The notes under the pieces are model-generated. The model was not told the origin of the DNA, ran no database searches, and saw nothing but the letters and a program-made list of their open reading frames with translations. A program made the translations under genes and the position numbers. 64,000 nt of DNA from Pseudodesulfovibrio senegalensis (GTDB lineage: Bacteria > Desulfobacterota > Desulfovibrionia > Desulfovibrionales > Desulfovibrionaceae), in assembly GCF_008830225.1 (NCBI RefSeq), contig NZ_WAIE01000002.1, positions 372,001 to 436,000 on the forward strand, in the 5' to 3' direction. The stretch's first letter is position 1. Every line of letters starts with the position of its first letter. Of the stretch, positions 42,723 through 51,737 are shown in pieces.

Positions 42723-44166
42723 TGGCAAGATCCTCTGTCAGTTCCATGCCGCGGGCCGCTTTGGTTTCATCCAGACGGGTCACGGGCAGTGTCGTGGGCG
42801 CGTGCTGCAGGGCTTCGGGGTCGGCGTCCGCCATTTCGGCAATGGCGATGAGGTCGTCCACAAAGGTGTCCAGCGTGGCCTTGTTTTCGGTTTCGGTCGG
42901 CTCGATCATCATGCATTCCTTGACGATGAGCGGGAAGTAGATCGTGGGCGCATGGTGTCCCTTGTCCAGCAGGGCCTTGGCGATGTCCAGCGCGCGCACG
43001 CCTTTTTCGGCCTGCCGCACCGCGCTGAGCACGAATTCATGCATGCAGGTGCGGTTGTAGGGAATCTCGAAGGCCTCTTCCAGACGCTTGCGCATGTAGT
43101 TGGCCGAGAGCACGGCGTTTTCCGTGGCACGCGTCAGGCCGGTCGCGCCCAGCCGCAGGATGTAGGCGTATGCCTTGAGGAACACGCCGAAGTTTCCATA
43201 GAACGGGGCCACATAGCCGATGGATTTCGGGTAGTCGTAATCAAGGAAGAATTGGCCGTCTTCCAGTTTCTGCACCCGGGAAATGGGCAGGTACGGTGCG
43301 ACCCGTTCGGAAACGCCCACCGGGCCGGAGCCGGGACCGCCGCCGCCGTGGGGCGTGGCGAACGTCTTGTGCAGGTTCAGGTGCACGATGTCGAAACCCA
43401 CGTCGCCCACGCGTATCTTGCCCATGACCGCGTTGAGGTTGGCGCCATCGTAATAGAGCAGGGCGTCCACTTCGCGCAGCATGGCCACGACTTCGGGCAG
43501 GTTTTTTTCAAAGAGGCCCAGCGTGTTGGGACAGGTCATCATCATGCCCGCGACATCGTCGTCCAGCACTTCGCGCAGGGCTTCGGGGTCCACGATGCCG
43601 TCGCGCGATTCAATGGAAACCACCTCGTATCCGGCAATGGCCGCCGAAGCCGGGTTGGTGCCGTGGGCCGAGTCGGGCACGATGACCTTGGTCTTCTTGT
43701 TGCCCTTGTCGCGATGGTACGCGGCCATGAGCATCACACCCGTGAGTTCACCGTGCGCACCGGCCATGGGGTGCAGGGTGTAGGCGTTCATGCCCGTGAT
43801 TTCGCAGAGCAGTTTTTCGGTTTCGTACATGACTTCCAGCGCGCCCTGGCACAGGCGTCCTGCGCCCTGCAGCTGGGGCAGCACCGGGTGCAGCCGGGTG
43901 AAGCCGGGCAGTGCGGCCACGTTTTCCGTGAACTTGGGATTGTACTTCATGGTGCACGATCCCAGCGGATAGAAATTGCCGTCCACACCGAAGTTGCGCT
44001 GGGAGAGCTTGGTGAAGTGGCGCACCACGTCCAGTTCTCCGGCCGAGGGCAGTCCGGCTTCCTCGTTTCTCAGCAGCTCTTTGGGAATGTATGCCTCTTC
44101 GGCAAGCCCTTCGCAGGGCCAGCAGCCTTCGCGGCCCGCAACCGATTTTTCGAATATGGTCTTCAT
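42712..44166 (-). CDS. gcvPB: glycine dehydrogenase (decarboxylating) subunit 2
   Basis: The PLP-bearing half of the split P-protein. The 484-residue protein has the PLP lysine in NLHKTFATPHGGGGPGSGP and the upstream segment DSAHGTNPASAAIAGYEV. It works with GcvPA to decarboxylate glycine and load the aminomethyl group on GcvH. It overlaps gcvPA by four bases (ATGA). Confidence 0.96.
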   Translation of the reverse strand: MKTIFEKSVAGREGCWPCEGLAEEAYIPKELLRNEEAGLPSAGELDVVRHFTKLSQRNFGVDGNFYPLGSCTMKYNPKFTENVAALPGFTRLHPVLPQLQGAGRLCQGALEVMYETEKLLCEITGMNAYTLHPMAGAHGELTGVMLMAAYHRDKGNKKTKVIVPDSAHGTNPASAAIAGYEVVSIESRDGIVDPEALREVLDDDVAGMMMTCPNTLGLFEKNLPEVVAMLREVDALLYYDGANLNAVMGKIRVGDVGFDIVHLNLHKTFATPHGGGGPGSGPVGVSERVAPYLPISRVQKLEDGQFFLDYDYPKSIGYVAPFYGNFGVFLKAYAYILRLGATGLTRATENAVLSANYMRKRLEEAFEIPYNRTCMHEFVLSAVRQAEKGVRALDIAKALLDKGHHAPTIYFPLIVKECMMIEPTETENKATLDTFVDDLIAIAEMADADPEALQHAPTTLPVTRLDETKAARGMELTEDLANAT

Positions 44167-45497
44167 TTCAGGGCCCCCTTCATCATCTCGGCAAGGATGC
44201 CGATGTGCTCTTCGCTGGTCTTTTCGGTGCAGGCCAGCAGCAGTCCGTTTTCCAGTCCCTCGTAGTAGCGGCCCAGCGGAAAGCCCGGAATGAATCCCCG
44301 GTCGCTCAATCGGGCGATAACTTCATAGGCGTTGACGGGCAGGGTCACGGCGAATTCGTTGCCAAACGGGCCGTCCGTGAGCATTTCGACTCCGGGGATT
44401 GCCGTGAGCTTTTCCGCGCACAGGTGTGCGCGCTCGATGGAAAGGCGTGCGGCGCGGCGCATGCCCATTTCGCCCAGCGCACACATGTGTACCAATGCGC
44501 GCAGTGCGCACAGCGATTGGTTGGAGCAAATGTTTGAGGTGGCCTTCTGCCTGCGGATGTGCTGTTCGCGGGCCTGAAGGGTCAGCACGTATCCGGTGCG
44601 GCCTTCGGTGTCCTGCGTGCGGCCCACGATGCGGCCGGGCATCTGGCGGACCATCTTCTTGGTGCAAGTCATGATGCCGAGGTACGGGCCGCCGAAGGAA
44701 AGGGGCAGGCCGAGGCTCTGGCCTTCTGCCACGGCCACGTCCGCGCCCATCTGGCCCGGCGTCTTGAGCAGGGTCTGGAGCACCGGGTAGCTGGAGATGA
44801 TGCTCACGGCCTTTTGCTCGCGAGCGGCATTGAAAAGATCGGTGAAGTCGTTGACCGAGCCGAAGAAGTTCGGGTTCTGCACCAGAACCGCGGCGGTCTT
44901 GTCGTCTATGGCCGCCTTGAGTCCCTCGATGTCCGTGCGGCCGTTCTTGTGGGGCACGCAGACCAGTTCGAGGTTCAGGTTGGTGATGTAGGAGTCGAGC
45001 ATGACCCTGTAGATGGGGTTGAGCGCTTCGCTGAGTACCACCTTGCGGCGTTTGGTCTTGCGCACGGCCATCATGACCGCCTCATACAGGGCCGTGCCGC
45101 CGTCGTATACCGAGGCATTGGCGCAGTCCATGTCCATGAGGCGGCAGACCGCGGTCTGGTATTCGAAGATGGCCTGCAGGGTGCCCTGGCTGGCCTCGGG
45201 CTGGTACGGAGTGTAGGCGGTGTAAAATTCGCCGCGCATGGTCAGCGCGTCAACGGCCGCCGGGATATAATGATCATAGAAGCCTGCGCCCAGAAAGCTT
45301 GCGCTGTCCGTGGCGTTTTTGGCGGCCATGCCTTCCAGCTTGGCCAGCACTTCCATTTCGCTCAGGCCTTCGGGTATGTCAAAGCTCTGCGGCCTCATGG
45401 AATTCGTGATTTCGGCAAAGAGGTCTTCCACCGAATCCACGCCGATGACGGCCAGCATTTCCCGGACTTCTTCCGGTGTATGCGGAACAAACGGCAT
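44163..45497 (-). CDS. gcvPA: glycine dehydrogenase (decarboxylating) subunit 1
   Basis: The other half of the split P-protein, 444 residues, with FLGAGFYDHYIPAAVD, FYTAYTPYQPEASQGTLQA and the DGGTALYEA segment of the family. It lies 72 bases after gcvH, behind a terminator-like hairpin, and is coupled to gcvPB. Confidence 0.96.
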   Translation of the reverse strand: MPFVPHTPEEVREMLAVIGVDSVEDLFAEITNSMRPQSFDIPEGLSEMEVLAKLEGMAAKNATDSASFLGAGFYDHYIPAAVDALTMRGEFYTAYTPYQPEASQGTLQAIFEYQTAVCRLMDMDCANASVYDGGTALYEAVMMAVRKTKRRKVVLSEALNPIYRVMLDSYITNLNLELVCVPHKNGRTDIEGLKAAIDDKTAAVLVQNPNFFGSVNDFTDLFNAAREQKAVSIISSYPVLQTLLKTPGQMGADVAVAEGQSLGLPLSFGGPYLGIMTCTKKMVRQMPGRIVGRTQDTEGRTGYVLTLQAREQHIRRQKATSNICSNQSLCALRALVHMCALGEMGMRRAARLSIERAHLCAEKLTAIPGVEMLTDGPFGNEFAVTLPVNAYEVIARLSDRGFIPGFPLGRYYEGLENGLLLACTEKTSEEHIGILAEMMKGALK

Positions 45498-45534
45498 CTC
45501 GTGTCCTTGTGTTGGAAAGGTGCTTGAATGAAAA

Positions 45535-45560
45535 GCGGGCGGCTCGCCGGAACCGCCCGC
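45535..45560 (-). terminator. terminator-like hairpin between gcvH and gcvPA
   Basis: An 8-bp GC stem (GCGGGCGG with CCGCCCGC) is followed on the minus strand by TTTTCATTC, nine bases past the gcvH stop. Since gcvPA follows without room for a long promoter, it probably gives partial termination, making gcvH mRNA more abundant than gcvPAB. Confidence 0.7.
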
Positions 45561-45569
45561 CGTGGGTGT

Positions 45570-45950
45570 CTAGTGCGCTTCGGATTCGATCAGGGCTGCG
45601 TAGGCATCTGCGTCCAGAAGGTCAGCAGGTTCGCCTTCGATGCGCACCTTGAGCATCCAGCCCTCTTCAAAGGGGGATTCGTTGACCTTTTCCGGGGCGT
45701 CTTCAAGCTCGTCGTTGATTTCCACCACTTCGCCGGACACCGGGGCATACAGCTCGCTGGCTGCCTTGACGGATTCGACCGAGCCGAATTCGTCACCCTG
45801 TTCGATGGTGTCGCCCACGGCAGGGAGTTCAACAAAGGTCAGGTCGCCAAGTTGTTCCTGGGCAAACTGGGTGATGCCGATTACGGCGATGTCACCTTCG
45901 ATTTTTACCCATTCGTGGGTTTTCGCATACTTGAGTTCGGCGGGAATCAT
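45570..45950 (-). CDS. gcvH: glycine cleavage system H protein
   Basis: The lipoylated carrier of the glycine cleavage system. The 126-residue protein has the lipoyl site in [19 protein letters not shown] (Lys in ESVKA), and the ending [17 protein letters not shown] precedes the ATG. It is the first gene of gcvH-gcvPA-gcvPB-lpdA. No gcvT is in the window; the T-protein must be coded elsewhere if the full system works. Confidence 0.96.
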   Translation of the reverse strand: MIPAELKYAKTHEWVKIEGDIAVIGITQFAQEQLGDLTFVELPAVGDTIEQGDEFGSVESVKAASELYAPVSGEVVEINDELEDAPEKVNESPFEEGWMLKVRIEGEPADLLDADAYAALIESEAH

Positions 45951-46286
45951 CTATTACCTCCTGAAAATTGATGGTCGGGCCACATTTGTTCCGGGATTTT
46001 TAGCACCGAATTCATGTGTTGGGAATAGTAAAAAAAATGACGTTTTCCACGTTTTACGCGCTTTCAGGGCTGATTTGCACGCAAAGCGTCAATAAGATGA
46101 CGAATGTTGTTCGGTTCGCATTTTGAGGGCATGCTTTTTGAGCCGGGTTATTATTTTTGACCATGAGAATTGGTTGTGTTTTCTGTTTGTTGTATCCTTT
46201 TCATGTGATTTTTATAACTGTACGGATATGTTTAGTGTTACCTTTTGAGTTGACTATGTCACTTTCGTGGGTAATATGGACGGGTC
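45951..46286. other. divergent intergenic region gcvH / methyltransferase
   Basis: About 335 bases, AT-rich, without a supported gene. On the minus strand TTGACG occurs near 46090 and could be part of the gcv promoter, with imperfect repeats around ACGCTTTG/AAAGCG. I looked for the conserved core of a glycine riboswitch upstream of gcvH and did not see it. Confidence 0.5.
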
Positions 46287-46964
46287 ATGACGAACCGGAG
46301 CAGCATATTTGCCGATATTGCCGCAGGGGAAAACCGTGTGGAAGTGACTGTTCAGGGCCGTACATGGCTTCTGGACAGGGCTGGCGACCTGGAAGCCCTG
46401 TGGGATGCCATGGACGATGCTGTTCTGGACGATGATGAGCGACTTCCCTACTGGGTCGAGGTCTGGCCGGCCAGTGTGCTTCTTGGGCGCTGGATAGAAC
46501 GCAATCATGATGCCGTGGCCGGCAGGAATTGTCTGGACCTCGGATGCGGCCTTGGCCTGACAGGGATGATCGCTGCCGAGCAGGGGGCCCGGGTCGTGGC
46601 TTTCGACTACGAATGGCCTGCCGTGCGTTTTGCCCGGCATAACGCGTCGTTGAACCGCGTGCCCCAACCGCTTTGGACGGTCATGGACTGGCGCAGTCCG
46701 GCTGTGCGTCAGGGCGCGTTCGATTTCATATGGGGCGGCGATGTCCTGTATGAAAAACGGTTTTTCGATCCGCTGGTCAACCTGTTTCGCCATGCATTGG
46801 CTCCGGACGGTCGCATCTGGGTCGGAGAGCCGGTGCGAACGGTCTCAAGGCCTGTCTGGCCCCGGCTGGAGGCGTTGGGGTTTTCCCCGCGCAAACTGAC
46901 AACGGAAAAGGTTGAGCTGTGCGGCCAGAATCCCACAGTGAACCTTTGGGAAATAACTCTTTGA
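46287..46964 (+). CDS. class I SAM-dependent methyltransferase (METTL21/Methyltransf_16 type)
   Basis: A 225-residue protein. SAM motif I is LDLGCGLGLTGMIAAEQGA near residue 80, preceded by EVWPASVLLGRWIE, a typical feature of the protein-lysine methyltransferase family 16 group. Motif IV is FIWGGDVLYE near 150. The target could be a ribosomal or other protein; it cannot be named. It lies 75 bases upstream of nikR on the same strand. Confidence 0.8.
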   Translation: MTNRSSIFADIAAGENRVEVTVQGRTWLLDRAGDLEALWDAMDDAVLDDDERLPYWVEVWPASVLLGRWIERNHDAVAGRNCLDLGCGLGLTGMIAAEQGARVVAFDYEWPAVRFARHNASLNRVPQPLWTVMDWRSPAVRQGAFDFIWGGDVLYEKRFFDPLVNLFRHALAPDGRIWVGEPVRTVSRPVWPRLEALGFSPRKLTTEKVELCGQNPTVNLWEITL

Positions 46965-47039
46965 ACGCTGTTTTTGCGTTCAATGGTGTATACGAATTTC
47001 GTCGATCATCGACCCAACACAACCGCTACGGAGGAAGTC

Positions 47040-47459
47040 ATGGGCAAAACGATCCGATTCGGTGTCTCGCTGGATTCCGACCTGCTGACAAAGTTCGATG
47101 AGTTGTGCCGCGAGCGCAGTTACCAGACGCGCTCCGAGGCCATTCGGGACCTGATCCGCAATACGCTGGTGCAAAAGGAGTGGGAAGACGCTTCCGGCGA
47201 ACTGGCCGGGACGCTTACGCTGGTCTATGACCATCACCAGAGCGGGCTGGCCCAGCGGCTGACCGAAATTCAGCACGAAGCGCATCATGTGATTCAGACC
47301 ACAATGCATATCCATCTCGACCATCACAACTGCCTGGAAGTCATCGTGCTCAAGGGCGAGGCCGAGGTTATCAAGGCTCTTGGACAAAAACTCATTTCCA
47401 CCAAGGGCGTCAAACACGGAAACCTTTCCCTGACCACCACGGGCAAGGAACTTATTTAA
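47040..47459 (+). CDS. nikR: nickel-responsive regulator NikR
   Basis: A 139-residue ribbon-helix-helix (about 1-45; [19 protein letters not shown]) plus ACT-like nickel-binding domain. The four nickel ligands fall at the expected spacings: H in QHEAHHV (position 76), HIH (87 and 89) and the Cys in HNCLEV (95). GGAGGAAGTC precedes the ATG. It represses nickel uptake genes when nickel is sufficient. In this lineage nickel feeds NiFe hydrogenases. It is followed by folE2 after 18 bases. Confidence 0.95.
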   Translation: MGKTIRFGVSLDSDLLTKFDELCRERSYQTRSEAIRDLIRNTLVQKEWEDASGELAGTLTLVYDHHQSGLAQRLTEIQHEAHHVIQTTMHIHLDHHNCLEVIVLKGEAEVIKALGQKLISTKGVKHGNLSLTTTGKELI

Positions 47460-47477
47460 ATACAGGATAGTTTTTTG

Positions 47478-48245
47478 ATGGAAGACGTACAAAACGCGCA
47501 GCCGGGAATTTCCATGCCCATCGACAAGGTGGGGGTCAAGGACCTGCGCCTGCCGCTCACCGTGCGGCACAAGGCCAAGGGCACTCAGCATACCATTGCC
47601 AAGGTGGACCTTTCCGTGGACCTGCCCGCCGAATTCAAGGGCACGCACATGAGCCGGTTCGTGGAAGCCATGGAAGATTGGGCCGAGGACCTGGACTATG
47701 GGTCCTTCAAAACGCTGCTGCGCGACATCGTGGAACGTCTCAACGCCCGCAGCGCGCATTGCAGGCTGGTGTTTCCCTATTTCCTGCGCAAGACGTCGCC
47801 CAAGAGCGGCGCTCGCGGGGTCATGGACTACAAGTGCCGTGTGGAAGGGGAATATACGGACGGAAAGCTGCTGTTCACGTTGGGCGCGGACGTGCCGGTC
47901 ATGACCGTGTGTCCGTGCTCCAAAGCTATCAGTGACGAAGGAGCCCACAGCCAGCGCGCTGTAGTGCGCATTCGCTGCCGCTTCGACGGGTTCGTGTGGC
48001 TGGAAGATATTATCGAGATAGCGGAAAAGGCCGGGTCCTGCCCGGTATATACGCTGCTCAAGCGCGAAGATGAGAAGCATGTGACCGAAGCTGCATTCGC
48101 CAACCCCTGTTTTGTGGAGGATGTGGTGCGAGAGGCCGCCCGGGGGCTCAAGGAACACCCTCAGGTTTCATGGTATCGTGTGGAGGTGGAGAGCTACGAA
48201 TCCATTCACAACCATTCCGCGTTCGCAGTTATAGAGAGCGAATAA
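47478..48245 (+). CDS. folE2: GTP cyclohydrolase FolE2 (type IB)
   Basis: It makes dihydroneopterin triphosphate from GTP for folate or queuosine-type pathways and can use metals other than zinc. The 255-residue protein has the family signature [17 protein letters not shown] with the metal Cys and His, the N-terminal [13 protein letters not shown], and [14 protein letters not shown] at the end. AGGA lies about ten bases before the ATG. Being next to nikR suggests a shared transcript, not necessarily shared function. Confidence 0.95.
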   Translation: MEDVQNAQPGISMPIDKVGVKDLRLPLTVRHKAKGTQHTIAKVDLSVDLPAEFKGTHMSRFVEAMEDWAEDLDYGSFKTLLRDIVERLNARSAHCRLVFPYFLRKTSPKSGARGVMDYKCRVEGEYTDGKLLFTLGADVPVMTVCPCSKAISDEGAHSQRAVVRIRCRFDGFVWLEDIIEIAEKAGSCPVYTLLKREDEKHVTEAAFANPCFVEDVVREAARGLKEHPQVSWYRVEVESYESIHNHSAFAVIESE

Positions 48246-48247
48246 CC

Positions 48248-48288
48248 CGTTGCGCCGGACCGCTGGGCCGGCGCAACGTTTTGATTTG
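48248..48288 (+). terminator. rho-independent terminator after folE2
   Basis: An 11-bp perfect stem (CGTTGCGCCGG with CCGGCGCAACG) is followed by TTTTGATTTG, directly after the stop. Confidence 0.9.
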
Positions 48289-48302
48289 TTGCGATATCTT
48301 GT

Positions 48303-48318
48303 TGGCAGATGCCATGCT
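48303..48318 (+). promoter_or_regulatory. sigma54-type promoter of the small flagellar rod-like gene
   Basis: TGGCAGATGCCATGCT keeps GG and GC ten bases apart and matches the -24/-12 consensus apart from two positions. It lies just after the folE2 terminator and 35 bases upstream of the ATG, a fitting distance for a short leader. Confidence 0.65.
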
Positions 48319-48353
48319 TGCCAATTCCTGCCCAGCCGGGGTATGGTATATCC

Positions 48354-48683
48354 ATGAACATCGACGCCAATGTTTCGGCCATGAGTGCGCTGGGAAGTGC
48401 GCATCAGGTGACGGCCAACAACATAGCCAACGTCAATACGGACGGTTTTCAGGCATCGCGAGCCAACTTGGAGACCGGTCCGGGCGGCGAGGGGGTGCGC
48501 GTTTCCTCCCTGACCAAGGACACGTCGTCCGGCTCGATATTTCAGGGCCGCGAAACCAGCAATGTGGACACGGCCCGCGAAATGGTGGGCCTGATGACCA
48601 CGGAAAACGCCTACGCCGCCAATTCTGCCGTGATCCGCGCGGACGACCAGACTACCGGCTATCTGCTGGATATGCTCGTTTGA
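48354..48683 (+). CDS. small flagellar basal-body rod-like protein
   Basis: A 109-residue protein made of the two conserved ends of axial flagellar proteins: an N-terminal rod segment with ANNIANVNTDGF (residues about 20-31) and a C-terminal segment NVDTAREMVGLMTTENAYAA. The middle domain of FlgB, FlgC or FlgG is almost absent. It is orphaned from the main flagellar basal-body operons and has its own candidate sigma54 promoter and terminator. It may be a rod or junction component or an export relative. Its exact position is unknown. Confidence 0.8.
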   Translation: MNIDANVSAMSALGSAHQVTANNIANVNTDGFQASRANLETGPGGEGVRVSSLTKDTSSGSIFQGRETSNVDTAREMVGLMTTENAYAANSAVIRADDQTTGYLLDMLV

Positions 48684-48711
48684 ATTTCCAGTAAACTTTT
48701 TGTGAATATGC

Positions 48712-48738
48712 GGCCTCGCCTGTGCGAGGTCTTTTTTT
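48712..48738 (+). terminator. terminator after rod-like gene
   Basis: A stem CCTCGC/GCGAGG with tetraloop CTGT, widened by G-T and G-C pairs, is followed by TTTTTTT. Confidence 0.85.
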
Positions 48739-48961
48739 GTCCTTCCTCCGGGGTGTAGGGCAGCATCCGCACTCGCAAGGGACACGTCTATCGTCCCCCC
48801 TCTTGCTGCGCATTCCTTGAATGCGGAGCAAGGGAATAATCCGCAGGAAGCATTTTTTTTCTTGACGTTGTTTTAGCTGTTCGACTAGTGTAAACTATGG
48901 CCCGTCTGCGCGCCGTTTTGCGCAAGGCAGAGGGCCATACCCGTTTTTCGGAGGTTGAACC

Positions 48962-50362
48962 ATGGCTCCTACAAAGCCTGCAAAGACGAACTTTGACGTT
49001 ATCATCGTGGGTGGCGGCCCGGCTGGCCTGTTTGCCGCCTACTATCTGGGCGAGCATTCCGATCTGGATGTGCTGGTCATTGAGAAGGGCAAGCCTTCGC
49101 TCAAGCGCAACTGTCCCATAAGTGGTGACCAGTGCTGTGTGAAATGCCGTCCGTGCAATATCCTCTGTGGTGTGGGCGGTGCCGGGCTGTTTTCCGACGG
49201 CAAGCTCAATTTCATCCCCAAACTGGGCAAGACCGACCTGACCCAATTCATGTCCATGTCCGAAGCCAACCGGCTCATTGATGAGACCGAGGATATATTC
49301 AATCGTTTCAATATGGACGGCAAGGTTTTCCCCACCAACCGGGATATGGCCAAGAATATCCGCAAGGAGGCCAAGCGCCACGGCATCGATCTGTTGCTCA
49401 TCAAGCAGAAGCACCTCGGTTCCGACAACCTGCCGGGCCACATTGCGGCCATGGCTGAACATATCAGGGACAAGGGAGTGACTTTCCATACCTCGGAAGA
49501 TGTGCGCGAAGTTACGGCCAAAGACGGCCATGTGACTGGCGTGATTACCAATCGCGGTGAGTACTCCGCTCCCAATGTGATCCTTGCGCCCGGCCGTGTT
49601 GGGGCAGAATGGGTCGCATCGGTGGTCAGGAGTCTGGGCATCAATGTGTCCCAGCGTGGCATCGAGGTTGGCGTGCGTGTGGAAGTGCACAACGAGATCA
49701 TGGAAGACCTGTGCAATATCATTTATGATCCCACCTTTTTCATCCGCACCAACAAGTATGACGACCAGACCCGGACCTTCTGCACCAACCTCGGCGGTTT
49801 CGTGGCCGTGGAGAACTATCAGGATTTCGTGTGCGTGAACGGTCATGCCCTCATGGACACCAAGTCCAACAACACCAACTTCGCGTTTTTGTCCAAGGTG
49901 GTGCTTACGGATCCGGTGGAAGACAATCAGGCCTATGGCGAATCCATCGGCAAGCTGGCCACCATCATCGGCGGGGGCAAGCCCATCCTGCAGCGCTTCG
50001 GCGATCTCAAGCGCGGCCGCCGATCCACATGGAACCGCATCAATAACAGTTATATCGAACCCACGCTCAAGGATGTGGTCTGCGGCGACATCGCCATGGC
50101 ACTGCCCGAGCGCATCGTAACCAACCTTGTTGACGGCCTTGAGCAACTCAACAAGGTTGTGCCCGGGGTTTCCAACGACGAAACACTGCTTTACGCGCCG
50201 GAAATCAAGTTCTTTGCCACACAGGTGGACACCTCCAACCAATTGGAAACAGCCGTGGAGGGACTGTTTGTGGCGGGCGACGGACCGGGAGTGGCAGGAA
50301 ACATCGTTTCCGCGGCCGCAACTGCCCTGATTCCTGCCAAGGAAATCATCCGCAGAACCTGA
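48962..50362 (+). CDS. FAD-dependent oxidoreductase (COG2509-like)
   Basis: A 466-residue flavoprotein. The dinucleotide motif [18 protein letters not shown] lies at residues about 13-30. A Cys-rich stretch follows ([22 protein letters not shown], residues about 51-72), a pattern of the uncharacterised COG2509 dehydrogenases. The C-terminal [18 protein letters not shown] is the usual FAD closing motif. CGGAGG precedes the ATG. The substrate is unknown. It stands alone between two terminators. Confidence 0.82.
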   Translation: MAPTKPAKTNFDVIIVGGGPAGLFAAYYLGEHSDLDVLVIEKGKPSLKRNCPISGDQCCVKCRPCNILCGVGGAGLFSDGKLNFIPKLGKTDLTQFMSMSEANRLIDETEDIFNRFNMDGKVFPTNRDMAKNIRKEAKRHGIDLLLIKQKHLGSDNLPGHIAAMAEHIRDKGVTFHTSEDVREVTAKDGHVTGVITNRGEYSAPNVILAPGRVGAEWVASVVRSLGINVSQRGIEVGVRVEVHNEIMEDLCNIIYDPTFFIRTNKYDDQTRTFCTNLGGFVAVENYQDFVCVNGHALMDTKSNNTNFAFLSKVVLTDPVEDNQAYGESIGKLATIIGGGKPILQRFGDLKRGRRSTWNRINNSYIEPTLKDVVCGDIAMALPERIVTNLVDGLEQLNKVVPGVSNDETLLYAPEIKFFATQVDTSNQLETAVEGLFVAGDGPGVAGNIVSAAATALIPAKEIIRRT

Positions 50363-50386
50363 ATCGGCAGTTGATACGAGAAATAC

Positions 50387-50415
50387 AGGCCCGGACTTGA
50401 TCCGGGCCTTTTTAT
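50387..50415 (+). terminator. rho-independent terminator after FAD oxidoreductase
   Basis: A perfect 9-bp stem (AGGCCCGGA with TCCGGGCCT), a 5-base loop and TTTTATT, about 25 bases past the stop. Confidence 0.93.
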
Positions 50416-50658
50416 TTGTCTTTGAATACAGTGTGTTGTGGTGTGGGTTTGGTAAAAAAGCACGTTTTGGCAATGGGCCGGGTTGTATTGTCCCGGCTAA
50501 GCCTACCTGTTTCTTGCATTTTTTTTTCTAAATTTTTTCATGACAACCTTGACAAAGCGTCATTTCGTTGACAGTGAGGAGGGGAGCATGGGCAATGTGG
50601 TGCAATCCCCGCGGCCCGCTACTTTCAGGCCATTTCCACACATTTGTCCGGAGGATCG

Positions 50659-51678
50659 ATGGCTCTCAATCTGGATGGCATAATTGGAGACAGCTCGGCA
50701 TTGACCGATGTCTTTAAAATTATTGAAAAAGTTGCTCCAACAGAGAGCACCGTGCTTGTGACTGGCGAGTCCGGTACCGGCAAGGAACTCGTTGTACGCG
50801 CCTTGCATCGCAACAGCAGTCGCGCAGCCAATCCTTTCGTTCCCATCAACTGCGGGGCCATTCCCAAGGAATTGTTGGAATCCGAACTTTTCGGTCACGA
50901 AAAGGGTGCGTTTACTCATGCCGTCCGTTCCCGTCCGGGCCGTTTCGAGCTTGCGGACGGCGGCACCATTTTTCTTGACGAAATAGGAGAGATGGATTTG
51001 AGCCTGCAGGTGAAAATATTGCGGGCGTTGCAGGAAAAGGAAATCGAACGTGTGGGTGGCACTCAGGTCAAGAAGGTGGATGTGCGCGTCGTGGCTGCCA
51101 CCAACCGAGATCTGGAAAAGGAAGTGGATGCGGGGCGGTTTCGTGAAGACCTTTTTTATCGCCTGAACGTGATTCCCATGCATTTGCCGCCCCTTCGGGA
51201 ACGCGGCGGCGACATCCTTACGCTGGCCGGGCATTTCCTGGGCCGCTTCTGTTCGGAAAAGCAACGTCCCAAGCTGACCATGGCAGGCAAGACCAGGGAA
51301 ATGCTGCTGACGTATACGTGGCCCGGCAATGTGCGTGAACTGGAAAATTTCATGGAGCGGCTTTCTATCCTTTGCGACAACAAGGAGATAACGCCTGAAG
51401 ACCTGCCGGATAAGATATGGCGTGACGTGGGCGAAAAGCCCCTGAAGAAAGTGGAGGAAGTGGTTGTCCGGCCTGCAGGTTTTTCCTGGCCGACCCTGGA
51501 CGACATGCGGGACAAGGGGGGCGCGCTCAAAGAGTTTCTGGAATCCATTGAAGACAGATTGCTTTTGGAAGCCTTGGATTCGGCCGACGGAGTCAAGAAT
51601 AAGGCTGCGGAATTGTTGGGGATCAAGCGGACAACCCTCATAGAGAAGGTCAAGAAGCGGAAATTGCTTGAAAAATAG
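50659..51678 (+). CDS. sigma54-dependent activator without receiver domain, GAFTHA variant
   Basis: A 339-residue AAA+ activator. Walker A GESGTGKE at 36-43, Walker B FLDEIG at 105-110, and a C-terminal Fis-type HTH ending in KRTTLIEKVKK. That last pattern is shared with FleQ/FlrA/FlrC flagellar regulators. There is no N-terminal receiver or sensor domain. The sigma54-contact loop GAFTGA reads GAFTHA (His87). ATG 50659 has GGAGG five bases upstream. The window holds sigma54 promoters at fliD (7494) and at the rod-like gene (48303), so it may control motility. A start at 50644 (TTG) was not preferred. Confidence 0.85.
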   Translation: MALNLDGIIGDSSALTDVFKIIEKVAPTESTVLVTGESGTGKELVVRALHRNSSRAANPFVPINCGAIPKELLESELFGHEKGAFTHAVRSRPGRFELADGGTIFLDEIGEMDLSLQVKILRALQEKEIERVGGTQVKKVDVRVVAATNRDLEKEVDAGRFREDLFYRLNVIPMHLPPLRERGGDILTLAGHFLGRFCSEKQRPKLTMAGKTREMLLTYTWPGNVRELENFMERLSILCDNKEITPEDLPDKIWRDVGEKPLKKVEEVVVRPAGFSWPTLDDMRDKGGALKEFLESIEDRLLLEALDSADGVKNKAAELLGIKRTTLIEKVKKRKLLEK

Positions 51679-51737
51679 TCCGCGGGATTTGTTCCGCAAA
51701 ACGGGATAAAAGCACGGGTTTTGCATAACACCATGAC

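Noticed and set aside
41806-44265. A long plus-strand open frame opposite lpdA and gcvPB
   Set aside because: Both minus-strand genes have clear family motifs; the plus-strand translation shows no fold or signature.
45951-46286. Possible glycine riboswitch upstream of gcvH
   Set aside because: I looked for the conserved core of the class on the minus strand and did not find it.
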